This document shows, piece after piece, positions 1 through 12,589 of a stretch of DNA of 64,000 nt. The notes under the pieces were generated by a model. It was given only the letters and a program-made list of their open reading frames with translations. It did not search any database and was not told where the DNA came from. Made by a program: the position numbers and the translations under genes. Location of the stretch: assembly GCA_000708835.1 (NCBI GenBank), contig DF237414.1:1-64000 (forward strand). The letters are read 5' to 3'. Position 1 is the first letter of the stretch. Each line of letters starts with the position of its first letter. The stretch is from Klebsormidium nitens. Lineage: Eukaryota; Streptophyta; Klebsormidiophyceae; Klebsormidiales; Klebsormidiaceae.

Positions 1-109
1 TCATTCTCCCCTCAGGCTCCAGCTAGGGAGCCCTGCTTTTAGACGCTTCTCTACTCTCCTGAACTTTTCTATATCCAAGATCTTGTGAAGTTTGCTGCAA
101 GCTTGTCCA
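1..109. other. Upstream flank of the first gene
   Basis: This is the 5' flank of the gene that starts at 110. The frame of that gene stays open a short way upstream, but with no ATG before 110, so this stretch is read as leader or promoter. No other feature is visible. Confidence 0.4.
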
Positions 110-1627
110 ATGCCAATGGCGGCAAATAGTACCACTTTGGCAAGTGGAGGGGCAGCGGTTGGTGTTTTGCATGCGGCCAGCAGGGCGGCCAGCAAGGAGA
201 GACAGCTTAGGTTCGCTTTGGAGCTCAAGACAGGAGTATGGGCCACAGGACGCACTTTTGCGAGCTGCAATTGTGCTAGACTGACGAGCTGGGTTTCCCC
301 AGCGGCAGTTTTGCGATGCGTGCAGCTGAAGTGGCAAGCAAAGAACCGCGCTTTCTTGCTTGCGCCTGGCGGCTCTGCCTTGCTCCTGCAGCGTGATAAG
401 AGAAGACGCGCATCATGTCTCATGCTTTCAGAAGACACTGCACTGAGAGCAGGCTCTGAAGATTCTTCGGTGGTAGAGGAAGTAGCTAAGAGCCAAGAAA
501 CAAAGTACTTTGTCAGGATAGAGACGAGCCGCTCCACAGGGTCCAGTTTGAGCCGGCCTGAGGATGGCATTATGGTCGCGCTTCTGGGGCCAGCCGGGCA
601 ATTCGTCTTGAGAAAGTTAGATACTCAAGGAGACGGCGCTGAGAAGAATGAAGGTCCGCAGGTCTTTGGTTTGAGTGGGAGTTTTGACATTGGCGCGACG
701 GCAGAAGCTCATTTCACGGGGCCTTCTCTGGACAGCATTGAAAGGGTCTGGCTGTCCCCTGTAAGCGGAACTTGGCGACCAGCAGCAGCCGGCGTCCTTG
801 TGAAACAGGCCAGCATTGAGGCGAGTGAAACTGCTCCTGACATGCTTTGGCAAGATGCTGACATCAATCAAAGCGGGTCATCGGAGGTTTCCAAGGGCAG
901 CCAAAATAGTGACACAAGTGTGGTTGGAGACAGAGACAAAGAAGCAGAGTTGGACAAAATACCATCTGTATTATACTCGTTCAAGTGGAACGAAAGTCTC
1001 ATTGGGGAGGGCTGTGAAGAGTCTGCCGCGCAGCTAGACCCGGCGGGGGTTCACACTGAGGACGCCATGAGCCAACTGACGAGCAGATTGAGTAATTCGA
1101 TGGAGGAGTTGGCCGCTACAAGGGCGGCCGGATTGGCAGAGTACCAAGAGCTCAAGGTGTTTCTCTTAGGAACCACTGCGGCTTTGGTGGGAGTTGGCAC
1201 GCTAGGCTCAAAGCTTGCGTTTGGCGATGAAGTTGGTATTGGATTCGCAGCCGGGGGCTTGGCGGGGTTGCTCTACCTTCTCTTGCTGGAACGAACGGTA
1301 GATCAGCTAGGAAAGGGAGAGGCGGTCGAAGCCACAGGCACGGTTGGGTCATCTGGTACGCACTCGGAACAACAAGAATCAAGCAGTCGCAGCGAAGGTC
1401 CTCTTGACAGGATTTTGAATAAAGTAGCTCTCATTGCCAAAGGGCCTGCGAGTAGGCTAGTCTTAGTTGCCTTATTGGGCCTTGTTGCTGTAAAATATGT
1501 GGGCGGGAATGACACGAGGAGTCTCGAGCCTCGGCAGATTCTAGGAGGTCTAGCGGGCTTTCTTGTTTACAAACTTGCCGTCCTTTCTGCAGCTTTTCGA
1601 CCTACCAATCGAGCTATGGACAGGTGA
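110..1627 (+). CDS. Predicted plastid membrane protein, PLAT-like domain plus four helices
   Basis: Intronless gene of 505 residues, starting at the first ATG of the frame (110). Residues 1-110 are rich in Ala, Ser, Arg and Lys and poor in acidic residues, as in a chloroplast transit peptide. Residues about 132-234 form a beta-rich segment (KYFVRIETSRSTGSS, later ERVWLSPVSGTW) reminiscent of PLAT/lipoxygenase-homology folds. An acidic linker follows. The C-terminus has two hydrophobic pairs (about 350-368 and 375-394, then 449-464 and 478-495) separated by a Ser/Glu-rich loop. The spacing resembles small ATP-synthase-I/CGL160-like plastid membrane proteins, but I do not recognise a named orthologue. 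The lack of introns is unusual here, since every other gene in the window has at least one. Plastid location is inferred from composition only. Confidence 0.75.
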   Translation: MPMAANSTTLASGGAAVGVLHAASRAASKERQLRFALELKTGVWATGRTFASCNCARLTSWVSPAAVLRCVQLKWQAKNRAFLLAPGGSALLLQRDKRRRASCLMLSEDTALRAGSEDSSVVEEVAKSQETKYFVRIETSRSTGSSLSRPEDGIMVALLGPAGQFVLRKLDTQGDGAEKNEGPQVFGLSGSFDIGATAEAHFTGPSLDSIERVWLSPVSGTWRPAAAGVLVKQASIEASETAPDMLWQDADINQSGSSEVSKGSQNSDTSVVGDRDKEAELDKIPSVLYSFKWNESLIGEGCEESAAQLDPAGVHTEDAMSQLTSRLSNSMEELAATRAAGLAEYQELKVFLLGTTAALVGVGTLGSKLAFGDEVGIGFAAGGLAGLLYLLLLERTVDQLGKGEAVEATGTVGSSGTHSEQQESSSRSEGPLDRILNKVALIAKGPASRLVLVALLGLVAVKYVGGNDTRSLEPRQILGGLAGFLVYKLAVLSAAFRPTNRAMDR

Positions 1628-2765
1628 AAGTACCTCAAGGATTGTCCCACTTGTCGCATCTCAGCCAGCTTGTTTACTTGAATGATCAAGTCACTGACAG
1701 ATGCATCCCCTCGATTAATGTTATCCGATATACACAGTCGATAATTAAGGAGCCACATTGCCCTATATATTAGGTCAGCTTGCAAGCTGCTGTACCCGAT
1801 GTTCTCTTTTCAGACGCCGTAGCCACATGAGCCATAGGCTCCCATGCAGCATACATGGGAATTAATGTTTGAGTTTTGAACGCCTACCTACCCTCGATCA
1901 ATATGCAAACATTTTGCATCCCTTCTATTTTCATAAGATTGATCGCACGAGTGCCATGCACACTATCAGATAGCACAGGACATGGCGCGCACAATGCGAA
2001 GACTCGTATACTTGGCAAATGCGAATGCTCGATCCGACTCTGGCATCAAACCTGACGACAACGTGCTGCATGGCACGGTCATGTAATTGCACTGCAGTGA
2101 AGCCGGCCCGGCCATGTGCAAATATGTGCACAGGGTGGCAATTGACGTACTAATGAGTCAGGATACCCCTGTGCATGAGTGACTGAGCTCCGTCCAAAAG
2201 TTTTATTAGGCGGTCGTGAGTCGAACGCAAATGTGTTTATCTGAATATGACTATCACACTGAGCCTATCTACACCTCCCATCCGACGGCATGACCGTCCG
2301 CACAAGGATCCTACTGTCGACGAGAATGCAGGTAAATTTAAAGAACATGAGGTTAACACGGAATGGTTGCGTGTCACATATCCGAACTTAAATGCCAGGG
2401 TAATAAAAACAAGGGGGTCACTTAAGCATAATCGCACCCCCAATGTCAAAAATCTGCAATCATTCTGAAAGCAGTCCTTATTCGAGATAGTCAGAAGGAG
2501 CATCGGGACCGCTTAGCAGGACTGCCTCTTGTCTGGTTGACAACGCGAAACTACCAAGGCAAAAAAATCAGAGCAATATCCAGGTTCTCAAACACAACCC
2601 GCTGTTGCATTCTTATTTGACTCTCCTTAGCAAGGCCCTCTCGGGCAGTGTTATCGACACACACACACGATAGTTCAAAAACATCCTGTAACGAAGGCGT
2701 GACATCCGCTGATAGTAGGGATAAGAATACATTCACAGCCTGTCTTGTAATCGGCTTTTGCCTTT
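1628..2765. other. Intergenic region between convergent genes
   Basis: This 1.1 kb lies between the 3' ends of two convergent genes and should hold both 3' untranslated regions. No ORF with family resemblance and no RNA gene or clear repeat was seen. Confidence 0.5.
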
Positions 2766-5700
2766 CTACTCAGCCGCCGCTGCTGGCTCCGCCTCCTCCT
2801 CTTCAACAGACTCCAGCTTGAAGGCAGCCAGGTGCTCGTCACCTGCAAGACAAGAGACATTTTCGATTGGTAGAGGTTAAGACTGTACACGATGGCTCGT
2901 AGGCAGCAAGACTATATTCAACGGCTATTTGTTCAGTTTTTGTTGTACCACTCAAAAGTGAATCGGTTTGATTGGCTTCAGGCACTAACGTTTCTCAAGG
3001 GCCGTGCTTGCGACCCCGAAATACGGCTGCCTTGCTGCGAGAGCATTTGAACTTCGAGGACCAAACTGCTGACCGGTTGAGGATCCCAAATGAGAGCGAG
3101 TTCATTCGTCCCGATGTACCGTCTTGCTAATACTTGGCAAGGGAGACCAGAGTCACTATCAACCGGAGTGTATCGTCTGCTTGGAGCTCTTGGTATTCAA
3201 AGCCGACTGTGATAAGTCGATGCTTCTAAGCTTGACAATGAAACATCGAACTCAGCAATCGATGAGAAAGTAAGAGATGGTGTCCAAGATAAAACGGTCA
3301 GCATACGTATCCGTTTTCAAATTGGCTGTACAATTCACGATATTGTAAAGTAGAGGGCTTCAATTGGCGGCAACACGTAGAAACAAGCTGAGTACGTGTG
3401 CCACAAAACGACCGGGCTCTTCACAAAACCTTATGGCAACGGGAACAACCGTGACGGAAGTATTGTATCCAGTGATCTGCATTCCTCAATGGAGGAAGAT
3501 GATCCTAGTGATTGACCTCTCAATGACAGAAGATGATTTCCTTTCTGCTTCTCTGCGCCAAGCAGCCCAAGCAGGCGAATACACGGACAGCAAGAGTCCA
3601 TAACCCAAGCTTTGAGACAAAAGCAACAGAAAACTCTGGTAGACACTCACCGAAGACAACAGTGCTGCCCACTTTCAACTCAATGGGCGTGTTGGAGCTG
3701 ATTCTCTTCTTGTCAATGTAGGTGCCGTTTGTGCTCTCCAAGTCGGTGATGAAGATCTTGTCTCCTTTCTTCTCGACCTTGGCGTGAGCTCCTGACACTG
3801 TGAAGACATAAAACGGCAGGTCGCTTGTTAAGTCGAAGAATCGTGTCGACGGGTATCCGAGACTGCTCAAGAGTAAGTCGCGATCCGGTTTCCCACCTTC
3901 TTCAAATCCGCATTTCAGTCTTTTCGTCTGTTCTTACAATGATAGCAACGGGCCGCTACACTGACAGGAGGATCTGACTTGAAAAGGTAGATTTAAATGA
4001 GTGCAGAACTATGGTCTGTTCCAAGAGTCAGCTTGCTTTGGAGTTTCTGTTGAGTTGAAAAGTTTGGCAAATTTGGAAACCCTCCGAGGAGAATACTTGG
4101 TCACTATGCCAGCTGGGCAAGAAACTCGTGTGTCCAGGCTGCTCTAGGAAACGGGTGACAAGGGGTGCATGTTACAAGGCTTCCAAGATTCTCTGGGCGT
4201 TGAATTGACTTCCCATGGACTTAGTAATGAGTGGCACGTCATCAGGCAGTACATGGAAGTCTGTGGTTGTGAGCTGTTTCAAAAGTCCGCAGAAACATTT
4301 CAGACGACTCCAGCGGCTCTGCTTCTTATTATCCATCTTCTCCTAAACCTTGAAGAGAGCAGACTGGCAAGCCACCTCTCGTTGCTCAAGCAACATGCCT
4401 TCCTCACATTGAAGCCTTCACACAGTCTCTTCGCCTCGGAGGTCATGCTTTCCTGAGCCTTGCATTTGCTTGGTCCCAACTTACCCGTTGCTACAGGCAG
4501 CACGTAGTCAGCACGGTCGTCAGTGCGCCCCACCACAAAGTCGCTGTCCACCCGAATCTCACCAGGCGGGTCAGTCTTTTCGTCCAGGTGGTCAGTCGCT
4601 CCGTCGCCTGCAATTGGCAAGGTTACATCTGTGTTCTAGAGCACAAATCAAGCGAGCCAGTAAGATGGCAGTATTGTCTGCAGTCCTCCAACAGACACCC
4701 TTTGTCTTACATTTATCATATTAAGCCTGCAATCCAATCCTGTCTTCCTAGTATGAGCAGGAGGCCTAAGCCCTCTGCGACTCTTGTGAAAAATTACAGA
4801 AGAAAATCTTCTCCGCCACCGTGTACAAATCAAAAGAAAGTGGCCCATCAGGGGAGTCTGGCACTGAAGTGAGTCTACGCAACGTTTTGTTTCGACACCC
4901 GCTACTTGATGCTCAATGCTCAATACTCGATACTCGATACTCGATACTCCCAAAACCTGTCAGATTTGCATATGCTACTTCTGGAGGTTATCTACATACC
5001 TGCCCAGCTAGTCTGCGAATGAAGTGCAGGAGCTTTCAACAATCTCATATACCAGCCCCTAGTAGAGCAAAAGACGCTTCCTAATATCAAGCCGAAAAGG
5101 TCACCAATCTGTTCTTTTTCATTCATTCTAGAGCAATGCAGCACGAAGGGTGCACCATCTCGCCCAACATAAGAATCTGCTTGTCCTCACTATGAGAAAC
5201 TGAAGAGCTTCTAAAGCAGAGACAATAGATAAAAAAAAACTTGGAGTTCGGCCCTCAGAGCAGCTTTCACAGGACTTGATTCGTTTGTATTCACCTAGGA
5301 CGAGGCAGGTCTGAAGGCGCCAGAGCCATCCGTGCACTAGAGATGTATCTCAAACAAGAGATGGCAATTGCCAAACCAGGTGTTCTTGAAGTGTAGATTG
5401 GCAAAAGAAAAGTTCAAGCGTCCAGGATCATGAGACCTTGAATATATGAGCAACAAATGCAGGAATTCCATCTGTGACAGCTGACTACTGGAGTGCACTT
5501 GCTTCTAATCTGGTCAGAAGACCATTCTTGGTGCCCTCCCAGTACTCGAAGTTCTAAGCTTGATAGTGCTTAGGACCAACACATATGCCAGGCACTGAGG
5601 GAGGGGAATGTAAATGCAGTGCCCCATTGCTTTGAGCAACTAATTTTTTGAAATGAAAGGAGACGAAGCTCTGAAGTGGAAATGCCCCTGCATTGCACAT

Positions 5701-6073
5701 TGAATGCAAATGCGATGGCATTACAGGTTCAGAACTTCAATTTACAAAACGTTCACAAAAAAGACAACAGGAGGGTTTCAAACCCAAACATCACATTCAC
5801 TTTAACCAAGTCTTGGTACATTGACTCACCAACTGGAGCGAGGACCGTCACTGCTTTTGCCTCCACTGCCAGGGCTCCACCTCTTCCAACTCGCTTCTCA
5901 GCAAACTGCTCAGCTAGCAATTGCCTCCCGGTGAACCTTTTGGGTGCGCACACCCGCACAGAATGCAATGCAGCGGCTTGGCCAAAAGAGGCGGACGCCC
6001 GCGGCTTCCATGTGCACACAGGGGCTGCCAGGCACGCCGGCCCCGTCGCAACAGCCCTGGAAACAGCCTGCAT
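2766..6073 (-). CDS. Plastid FHA-domain protein
   Basis: Four coding exons on the minus strand: 6073-5830, 4607-4485, 3797-3651 and 2842-2766. All introns are GT-AG (donors GTGAGT, GTAAGT, GTGAGT), phases agree, and the product is 196 residues. The first 70 or so residues are basic and Ala/Arg-rich (start MQAVSRAVATGPACLAAP), typical of a transit peptide. The FHA phosphothreonine-binding domain then runs from about residue 90 to the end: the GR loop (DFVVGRTDDRADYVLP), the SxxH motif (SGAHAKVEKKGDK) and the TNGTYID strand are all present and split between exons. The tail is acidic (SVEEEEAEPAAAAE). It resembles small chloroplast FHA proteins of land plants, such as Arabidopsis At2g21530. The partner is unknown. 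It is divergent from MED22. Confidence 0.88.
4907..4950. repeat. Short tandem repeat, unit ATACTCG
   Basis: About four head-to-tail copies of a 7-bp unit ATACTCG, preceded by degenerate GCTCAAT units, inside an intron of the FHA gene. It is a simple microsatellite with no visible role. Confidence 0.8.
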
Positions 6074-7090
6074 TGTCCCTGCTTGGGTCAGCTGACGGCC
6101 TCAGACGCTTCAAGGGGCCGGCTAGCAGCTCCACTGGCGCTTGCTTGACGTTGATATGGGGAAGAAGCTTCTGAGGAGAATCTGATGTTTCGCCCACATA
6201 CGGTATGTATACAGATCCCAGGATCTTGTTTCTATCCACTTTCAAATGACATCAGCTGTCGTCGAGTCGTCATAAGCGCTCCGTCTCGCATCGATCATCC
6301 ATTTCCAGCCGGAGCAAATTCTGATCTACTCCTCTTGGGGGACATTGATAAGAATTTCGAAGTGTTAAATTCCATTAGATTGACGGCATACGCAGCTGGC
6401 CCGCTCAGCGCGCGTGTGGAATCTGCAAGCGAAGCGTGACAGAGAGCAGGTGGAAGCAAGCTCAAAATGGTGATGGTGGTTCTTCTCAAGCCGACAGTTT
6501 CTGAGGGGAGCGCAGGATCTCGTTGTGTACGTGAAGGTCAGGGTCTGTTTTTGGAGGCATGTACCTATGACCAATGGGGCAATGCAGTCTTTTTCTTTGC
6601 AGGCGGACTCAGTCAATGCGAGCAGCTGGACTGGAAGTCTGGAAGTTATATTGAGATGTGATGCGTTTACTTGCAAGCTGCAGAGACCTTGAGGGGTGGA
6701 AGAAGCCCAATGTTGGTAGACGAGGTTCCATTGAGCACTTCATCGATCTTTGGAACAGCTTGCTCAGAGCGTCTGTTTTACAGCGGGCACCTGCCCTTTC
6801 TCCTTCTTGAGTCTTGACTGTAGAGTCCCTGATATATTCTACTCAACAGGCCTGTTCAACACCCTCGCTTAGCATGTCTGCTGAAAAAAACAAATGAAGG
6901 ACGCTTGTTCTCTGTTTGACAATCTCTAGAAAGCCCCACCATCATTCAAAGGCAGGTTGAAGGCATACATTGAAAGAGCACGGAGTTGAAGGATTGCATT
7001 CGCTGAATAGCAGGCTGCCGCAGAAACGAGATGAAAGCTTGTTAGGCCCCTCAACGTCGCTTGTACTGGAAGACTCACATCACCGAAGTC
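6074..7090. other. Divergent promoter region, FHA gene / MED22
   Basis: This 1.0 kb separates the start codons of the minus-strand FHA gene and the plus-strand MED22 gene, so it must hold both promoters and leaders. No convincing TATA box or coding sequence was seen. Confidence 0.5.
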
Positions 7091-8270
7091 ATGGCTCAGC
7101 CTACTGGCAAAGCACAGATTGGCGCCGGGGCCCTTGGGACCAGCACTCTTCAGGCGGCCCTGCAGAAGCAGCGGAATCTGCAGCAGCGGGTGGACTCCGA
7201 CTTGAATAGTCTGGTGGAGAACTTCAGCAACATGGTGGCAGCGTGCAAAGTTAGTCTGACTCAGTTTTCGCCAGTCTTTTTCGCTTGGTTTCTGATCAGA
7301 CTTGTTCATCCCAAGATACCCACTGCCTTATTTACACCTTTCTCCGACCCCAGTGATTGCCGTTTACTTAATGATGTCTTGATGAGAGACCGTGAACGAC
7401 TTATGACGAACTCGCAACAGCTGGTGCTTCCTTCATGATTTTGATTACCCCCACGCAGAGGAGGAATCTTAGGGAAAGCCATGACAATTACTGCTGTCAT
7501 TGTTCATTCTGAAGGTTGCACCTGATTGAGAAGTTTTGGGACGAGCATCCTTAACCTGTTTGCTGCGCAAGGGCCTAATTTCAATGCTGATTGAAGCTTC
7601 AAACAATCCTTAATTGTCTGGATGCAGGTCCAGGATCAGACACGGAACACACAGGAAGCTTTTCAGATCGATGTCCACGTTGCGAAGATTGTAAGTTGGG
7701 GCACCTTGTGAAGCACTTTATATTTGCAGCAGACTTTCATTTTGCACCATCACTGTGCCCACACGATACATGTCAGACATCCCCACATGTTGTAAGCCGT
7801 GTTCTACACTGCTGTTGACAACGTTAGGTCCCTATCATTATTTTCCTGTCGACGCACATCCTTTCATTCTGGTTTTGTTGCATCGAGCCTTTCTTGCCCT
7901 TGTCGTTTGTTACTTAGTGCAGACTTTTGAGCCTGCGGATCTGAGGATCTTTGCCCGAGCATCCCAGAAAAGGTCATTGCGCCTCAAACACACTCTTCAA
8001 ATTCGTTTTCCTATGCAGACACAAGCTGCGGAGTCCCTGCTCGATGTTGTGAGTGAGCTGAAGCAGAGTGCAATTTTCAGTAACTTTGAAGCACGTAATG
8101 ATCAGGTGGCAGCGAATAATCTCAAGTACGAAGAGAAGGCTGCCTCTGACGCGAAAACAGTCGAAAGGCTTCGCATAGTTATTGAAGAAGCTCACACACT
8201 TTCGCAAAGTCGAAGACGTGAAAATCATGTGTTGAATCGTGAGTTGCAAATAGTAAGGGACGCTGGTTGA
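7091..8270 (+). CDS. MED22: Mediator complex subunit 22
   Basis: Three exons, 7091-7249, 7628-7690 and 8019-8270, all phase 0 with GT-AG introns, giving 157 residues. The ATG at 7091 is the first in the frame. The product matches the Surf5/MED22 family. Its signature pieces are LQQRVDSDLNSLVENFSN in exon 1, VQDQTRNTQEAFQIDVHVAK in exon 2, and AAESLLDVVSELKQSAIFSN in exon 3. MED22 sits in the head module of Mediator in the nucleus and links transcription factors to RNA polymerase II. The protein is mostly helical. The C-terminus is 10-20 residues longer than I expect for the family and ends in a basic helix (SQSRRRENHVLNREL). Exon 2, only 63 nt, falls inside the most conserved block, which supports the splicing model. 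Confidence 0.93.
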
Positions 8271-8932
8271 CACTGACAAAAGTAAAGCTGTCCTGTGCAG
8301 CAAAATCGATGCGTGCAAATTCTATGGTTTGTGGACAGCCTGCCAGCTATTTGTTAACTCCACCAAGCGAGGGAAGATTAAGTTGGCAACTAGTGCACTA
8401 CACACCATTCTATGAATCTTGAAGCTATAATCGATTGCTGCCTGGCCATATATATGACAAAATCGTGCAAAATGTGGCTGACGTATTATAATGATCTCAG
8501 AGTTACTTCATGCACAAAAGCTAGCCAATCAATGCGGGTCAATGTCACCTGTGAGCTGTAATTCAAACCCGTCGATACATGAAATGCTCGAAACATAACT
8601 GGGGTCACATGCGTTTGCAAAGCTATTGAGCCGGCATGTGTCTGGCATCTGGCTAAATTTAGAGCTGTTCCGTCTGCTATAACATACACGCTGCATCATG
8701 GCATCCACAACACACATCCGTGCATATCACACCGAAGTGACCATAGTCAAATCACAGCCAATGCACGTCTCAAAGCACATCAGCATGCAACGCGTGACGT
8801 GAGTCCTGCCACAAGATCGCGTTTTTCCCCCACATAAAGCGACAGGACAACAATTGCAGGACCCTGCTCAAAACCCATGTATTAAAAGGGGCACCGTCAG
8901 TCACCCTGCCAACTCAAGGCCTAGAAGCAGCT
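8271..8932. other. Intergenic region between convergent genes
   Basis: The 3' ends of MED22 (+) and RPL5 (-) face each other across 660 bp. Nothing beyond the expected untranslated regions could be recognised. Confidence 0.5.
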
Positions 8933-11900
8933 TCACTCGTCGGCCTCGTTGTGAGCCGCCAGCCTCTTCACCAAGGCTGCCTTGCGCTCCTCATAGGTCA
9001 GCTTCTTGATCTTCCATCTGCAAGAACGAAAGGCCAACAATCAGAACTCTTTCTTGATAGAACAGATTCCGCTGATAGGCCTGGTCGCTTCTTAAAGCTA
9101 CTCCGCCTCACTCATATGTTTGAGCAACGCACTTGCGACCGTGGAGGTGGTCCAGCACTATCTAGAAGATTCTAGAAAATCTTAAAAGGATCTGACCACA
9201 ATCCCTTCGTCTCAGGTGTTTCGGAACATGCCCAACAAAAAAGTAACAGAACAAAACGGTGTCAGCCCCAATGTGTACAACAATGAAGCGCCCCCGACCA
9301 ACACTGACTGCCAGAGGCTCGGTCTTCCGGCATGTGCCCCGGAAGAAATTACGAATGGTGAAGGTTTCAAACACTTCAATCTCTCCATCCCCGCTAGTGC
9401 AAGCCCGTCACCGCCTACCCTTCTAACTTCCTCGAGCCCCCTAGTACAAAAGCCCTAGAGTTCTCAATCAAGGACGGACCACCGACCTCACATGTCGGTC
9501 GGGATTGTACCTTCCGTTACAATCGAAAACGCTTGAAAGTGCTTGCAGATTCAAAAATTCAACCAACGAAGGGCATCCAAAAGAAATGCAAGGAAACTCA
9601 CTGCCTGGGCTTCTCGGGCTTCTTCTTCTCGGTGAGCTTGGCAGTGGGGTCCGCCCGGATGGCCTCATGCACCTCCTTGTACATGTCCTCCAGCTCGTCG
9701 GGCTCCAAACCCTCCGCCACGGTCTTGCTGAAGTGGGCCGCGTACTTCTCAGGGGTGTCCTCCTTCATGGCCTGCCAAGACATAAGACACCTTTTCAGAA
9801 TCGGCATTGAAAAGCCTGACACCTCTAGTGGAGATATATTGGAACGCTTAATTCAAGTGGCAGATATTTTAATTAGTTGCGTGCTCTTGAAATTGACACC
9901 TTCAAGAACTGCCGACAAAGATTATCTTCTCCAACAAGGAGACTAGGGGTTGACATCTCGGAGCATGGAGACTACGAAGGAGAGGTAAAGACGTGAGGCT
10001 TCTTTGCGTTTAGTGTGGACACATCTTGGAGGAAAGAAGGGGGGTCGTGTAATTCTTGAAAGTTTCCTCCTTCAATGGTGTGCCAACGAAAAGACAACTT
10101 CCAACATCGAACATCAGCAGCAGACACTCGAGTATGTATGAGGTGACAAACTGGGAGTCACCTTAAGTACTGCCCTCGCATGTTCAAGACGTGCCAAATT
10201 CAATCCGTCAAAATTCCACCTGCAAAGCCCCTCACCTCCATGTAGTCAGCCACGTGCTGGCCAAAGATGTAGCGCCTGTGCGTGTCCGCGTCCAGGGACT
10301 TGCTCTCCTTGTCATACCCAGGGAACCGCTTCTCGTTGTGGGGGATGTCCAGGCCACCGTCCAAGGCACCCTGGCAAAGGACAAGCAGAATGTCGTCAGC
10401 AGGTCTTTAAAAACTGTTCTCAATGTGCCAGACATTGTAAGCACATCTCGTGTCTCAAACATGACTCATGTCTACAAACGTTACACAATTCTGTAACAGA
10501 TAAGGGACCTCTTCATTAAATCCGATTATGCTTCCTCTCTGCCAAGCAGATGTCGGCGAAACCAGTTGTCTAGTTGCATGACCTCCCTGACTCCTTCCTC
10601 TTCGACCTTCCTGACTTCTTCCTCCTCAATAAACTCCCTGAATCATCGATTCCTTCCTCTTCAACAAATCCTCCTAAGAAACCAGCAACTGTGATTGTCT
10701 TCAAAAAGACACGTCACTTGCCCCCATCTTGACATGCCAAACAAGCAGAATCAAACCTTTTAAGGTACAAGGCAAGCAAGCAACCGAACTTCCCCTCACC
10801 TTCAGGGCGCCGAACACGCGATTGCCGGTGGTAGTCCTCGCAAGCCCGACGTCCAGCAGGGCCGTGAAGGGGCGCTTCTCCTCGCCGGCCTCGACGTTGT
10901 AGTCCTCGCCAGTGGCCTCCTCGTTACCCGGGTACATCTCATCGAGACCCAGCTTGTTCAACAAGCGGCGGGCCAAGAGCAACCCGGTGCAGTAGGCTGG
11001 AAATGATCACGAGCAGTATCGGATTAATGCCATGAGAGACACAATCCACTGCGAGGGGGTTGGTGAGGCGCGCGGGGGGCTTTGGGAGGAGGGAGGGGAG
11101 AGTTAGTGGGGGAGAGGCTCCTTAAGAGGCCAGAAAAAGTTGGATTTGCACAGCTTTTAGCAGTCACAGGAGCACTGGAGCGGATGATTGGCTGCGCACT
11201 AAAGCACAACTTTTGCACACCCTAGCAACAGTCATTTGAAAACACAACATTCCTAAGCTACCCGATCCCAAAGTACAAAGGTGCTAAGTAACCTGAACAA
11301 CCGACTTCTACAAGCCAAGAATATCTTTTTAAGGACTCCGCAAAGCACATGCCATCAGCAGGGCTTTTGATTCTTCTCCACGTCCAAACAAATAACTGTA
11401 CGGGAAGCTCTCTCAACCCGCGTTTTGGTGTCCACTCCGCCCGTAAAAGCAACCTGGTTGACTCACCAGCAGCGTAGTTGGTGAGGCCAATCTTGAGGCC
11501 ATACCGGGGCAGCTCGTGCGCATAGGCGGCAGTCAGGACCACATCCCCCGTGAGCTTGGCGGACACGATCTGGGCCACGATGTCGCGGTTGGTGAAGCGG
11601 ACCACAAAGCGGTACTTGGGGGTGTTGTACTTGTTCTTGTCCTGGGTAACCAAGCGGATGCGCGCGCGGTAGTCGGTCTTTCCCTCTGAAATGCGAAAGA
11701 ATGGGAGCAATATTGATATCCAGTAACACTGCAAGACTTGTTGCACGTGTGGCCATACACCAACCCATGTTGGCCCCCGCATCCAGCTTACGACCTCAAA
11801 AGGCCCCTAAAATTGGGCCACCCCAAGCCCTACGGCACTGCTGCTTCCTTGCAAGTAGCTGCACTATGGGCTCTTCATGCAGCACATACCCCTCTGAGAA

Positions 11901-12589
11901 CAACAGCGCAAGCAGGTGCCTTTGAATAATAAGTCTAGACATTTCAGTTGGACGCCATGACTTTTGCGCACAACCTGCTTAGCTAACCCATGGACAACCA
12001 TTACCACTTCCTCACGCGGCCCAGTCACCTTAAGCTCTTGCCCCAGACAACCCAATTGATCTTTCAGCGCTCACAGGACCTAACAGTAGGGCCCAGGACT
12101 GCACATCCTTGTTCCATTCCCACTCTTACCATACCAAAGTGGTAATGGTCACAGGCGATCAGCACCTAACACAGAGCGACGATTAAAAGCCAGCCTGCCT
12201 GTCCTGTTCAGCCCGCATACTCCGTCATTTTGCACCAGCTAGATTGGCAACATACCTCTGCGTCTGCGGTACTTGACCTGGAACCTCTTGAAGTAAGACC
12301 TGGTCTTGATGGTCTTGACGAACGCCTGCACATTGCGAAAACCCAGAATTACTCACACACTCAACCTGTTTCTATGTTTCCCAGAAGTTGCCACCAACTT
12401 ATACGCCTGATATCCTGGCAGCTTGAGCAGTTGCAACCCCTCCTCACAGGACTTGCAGAACGCCCCACTTTCCAACGCCTAATAATTCTGCATCAAGCTA
12501 CTAAACGTAGGCGAAAGCTTCGCTCCTGCACAGGACATTGGCAGCTAATCTGATGGCCATACGTACTGCCAGGGTCCACTCCTCACCAT
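8933..12589 (-). CDS. RPL5: 60S ribosomal protein L5 (uL18)
   Basis: Seven coding exons on the minus strand: 12589-12587, 12325-12256, 11685-11467, 10996-10800, 10370-10236, 9771-9602 and 9017-8933. All introns are GT-AG with consistent phase, and the product is 292 residues, close to the usual 295-300. The first exon contributes only the ATG; the donor GTGAGG follows at once. The chain begins [20 protein letters not shown] and includes [54 protein letters not shown] and [18 protein letters not shown], all hallmarks of eukaryotic uL18. The tail is Lys/Arg-rich. It binds 5S rRNA with uL5 in the nucleolus and joins the central protuberance of the large subunit. Pyrimidine-rich intron sequence lies between exons 4 and 5. 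It is divergent from the GT8 gene. Confidence 0.97.
10570..10675. repeat. Pyrimidine-rich imperfect repeat in an RPL5 intron
   Basis: Imperfect repeats of a CCTTCCTCTTC / CTCCCTGA type fill about 100 bp of an RPL5 intron. On the transcribed (minus) strand this is a purine-rich run. It looks like low-complexity expansion. Confidence 0.6.

Noticed and set aside
8933..12589. Intronic C/D snoRNA in the RPL5 gene
   Set aside because: I looked for TGATGA and CTGA boxes on the transcribed strand and found no convincing pair. A covariance-model search would be needed to be sure.
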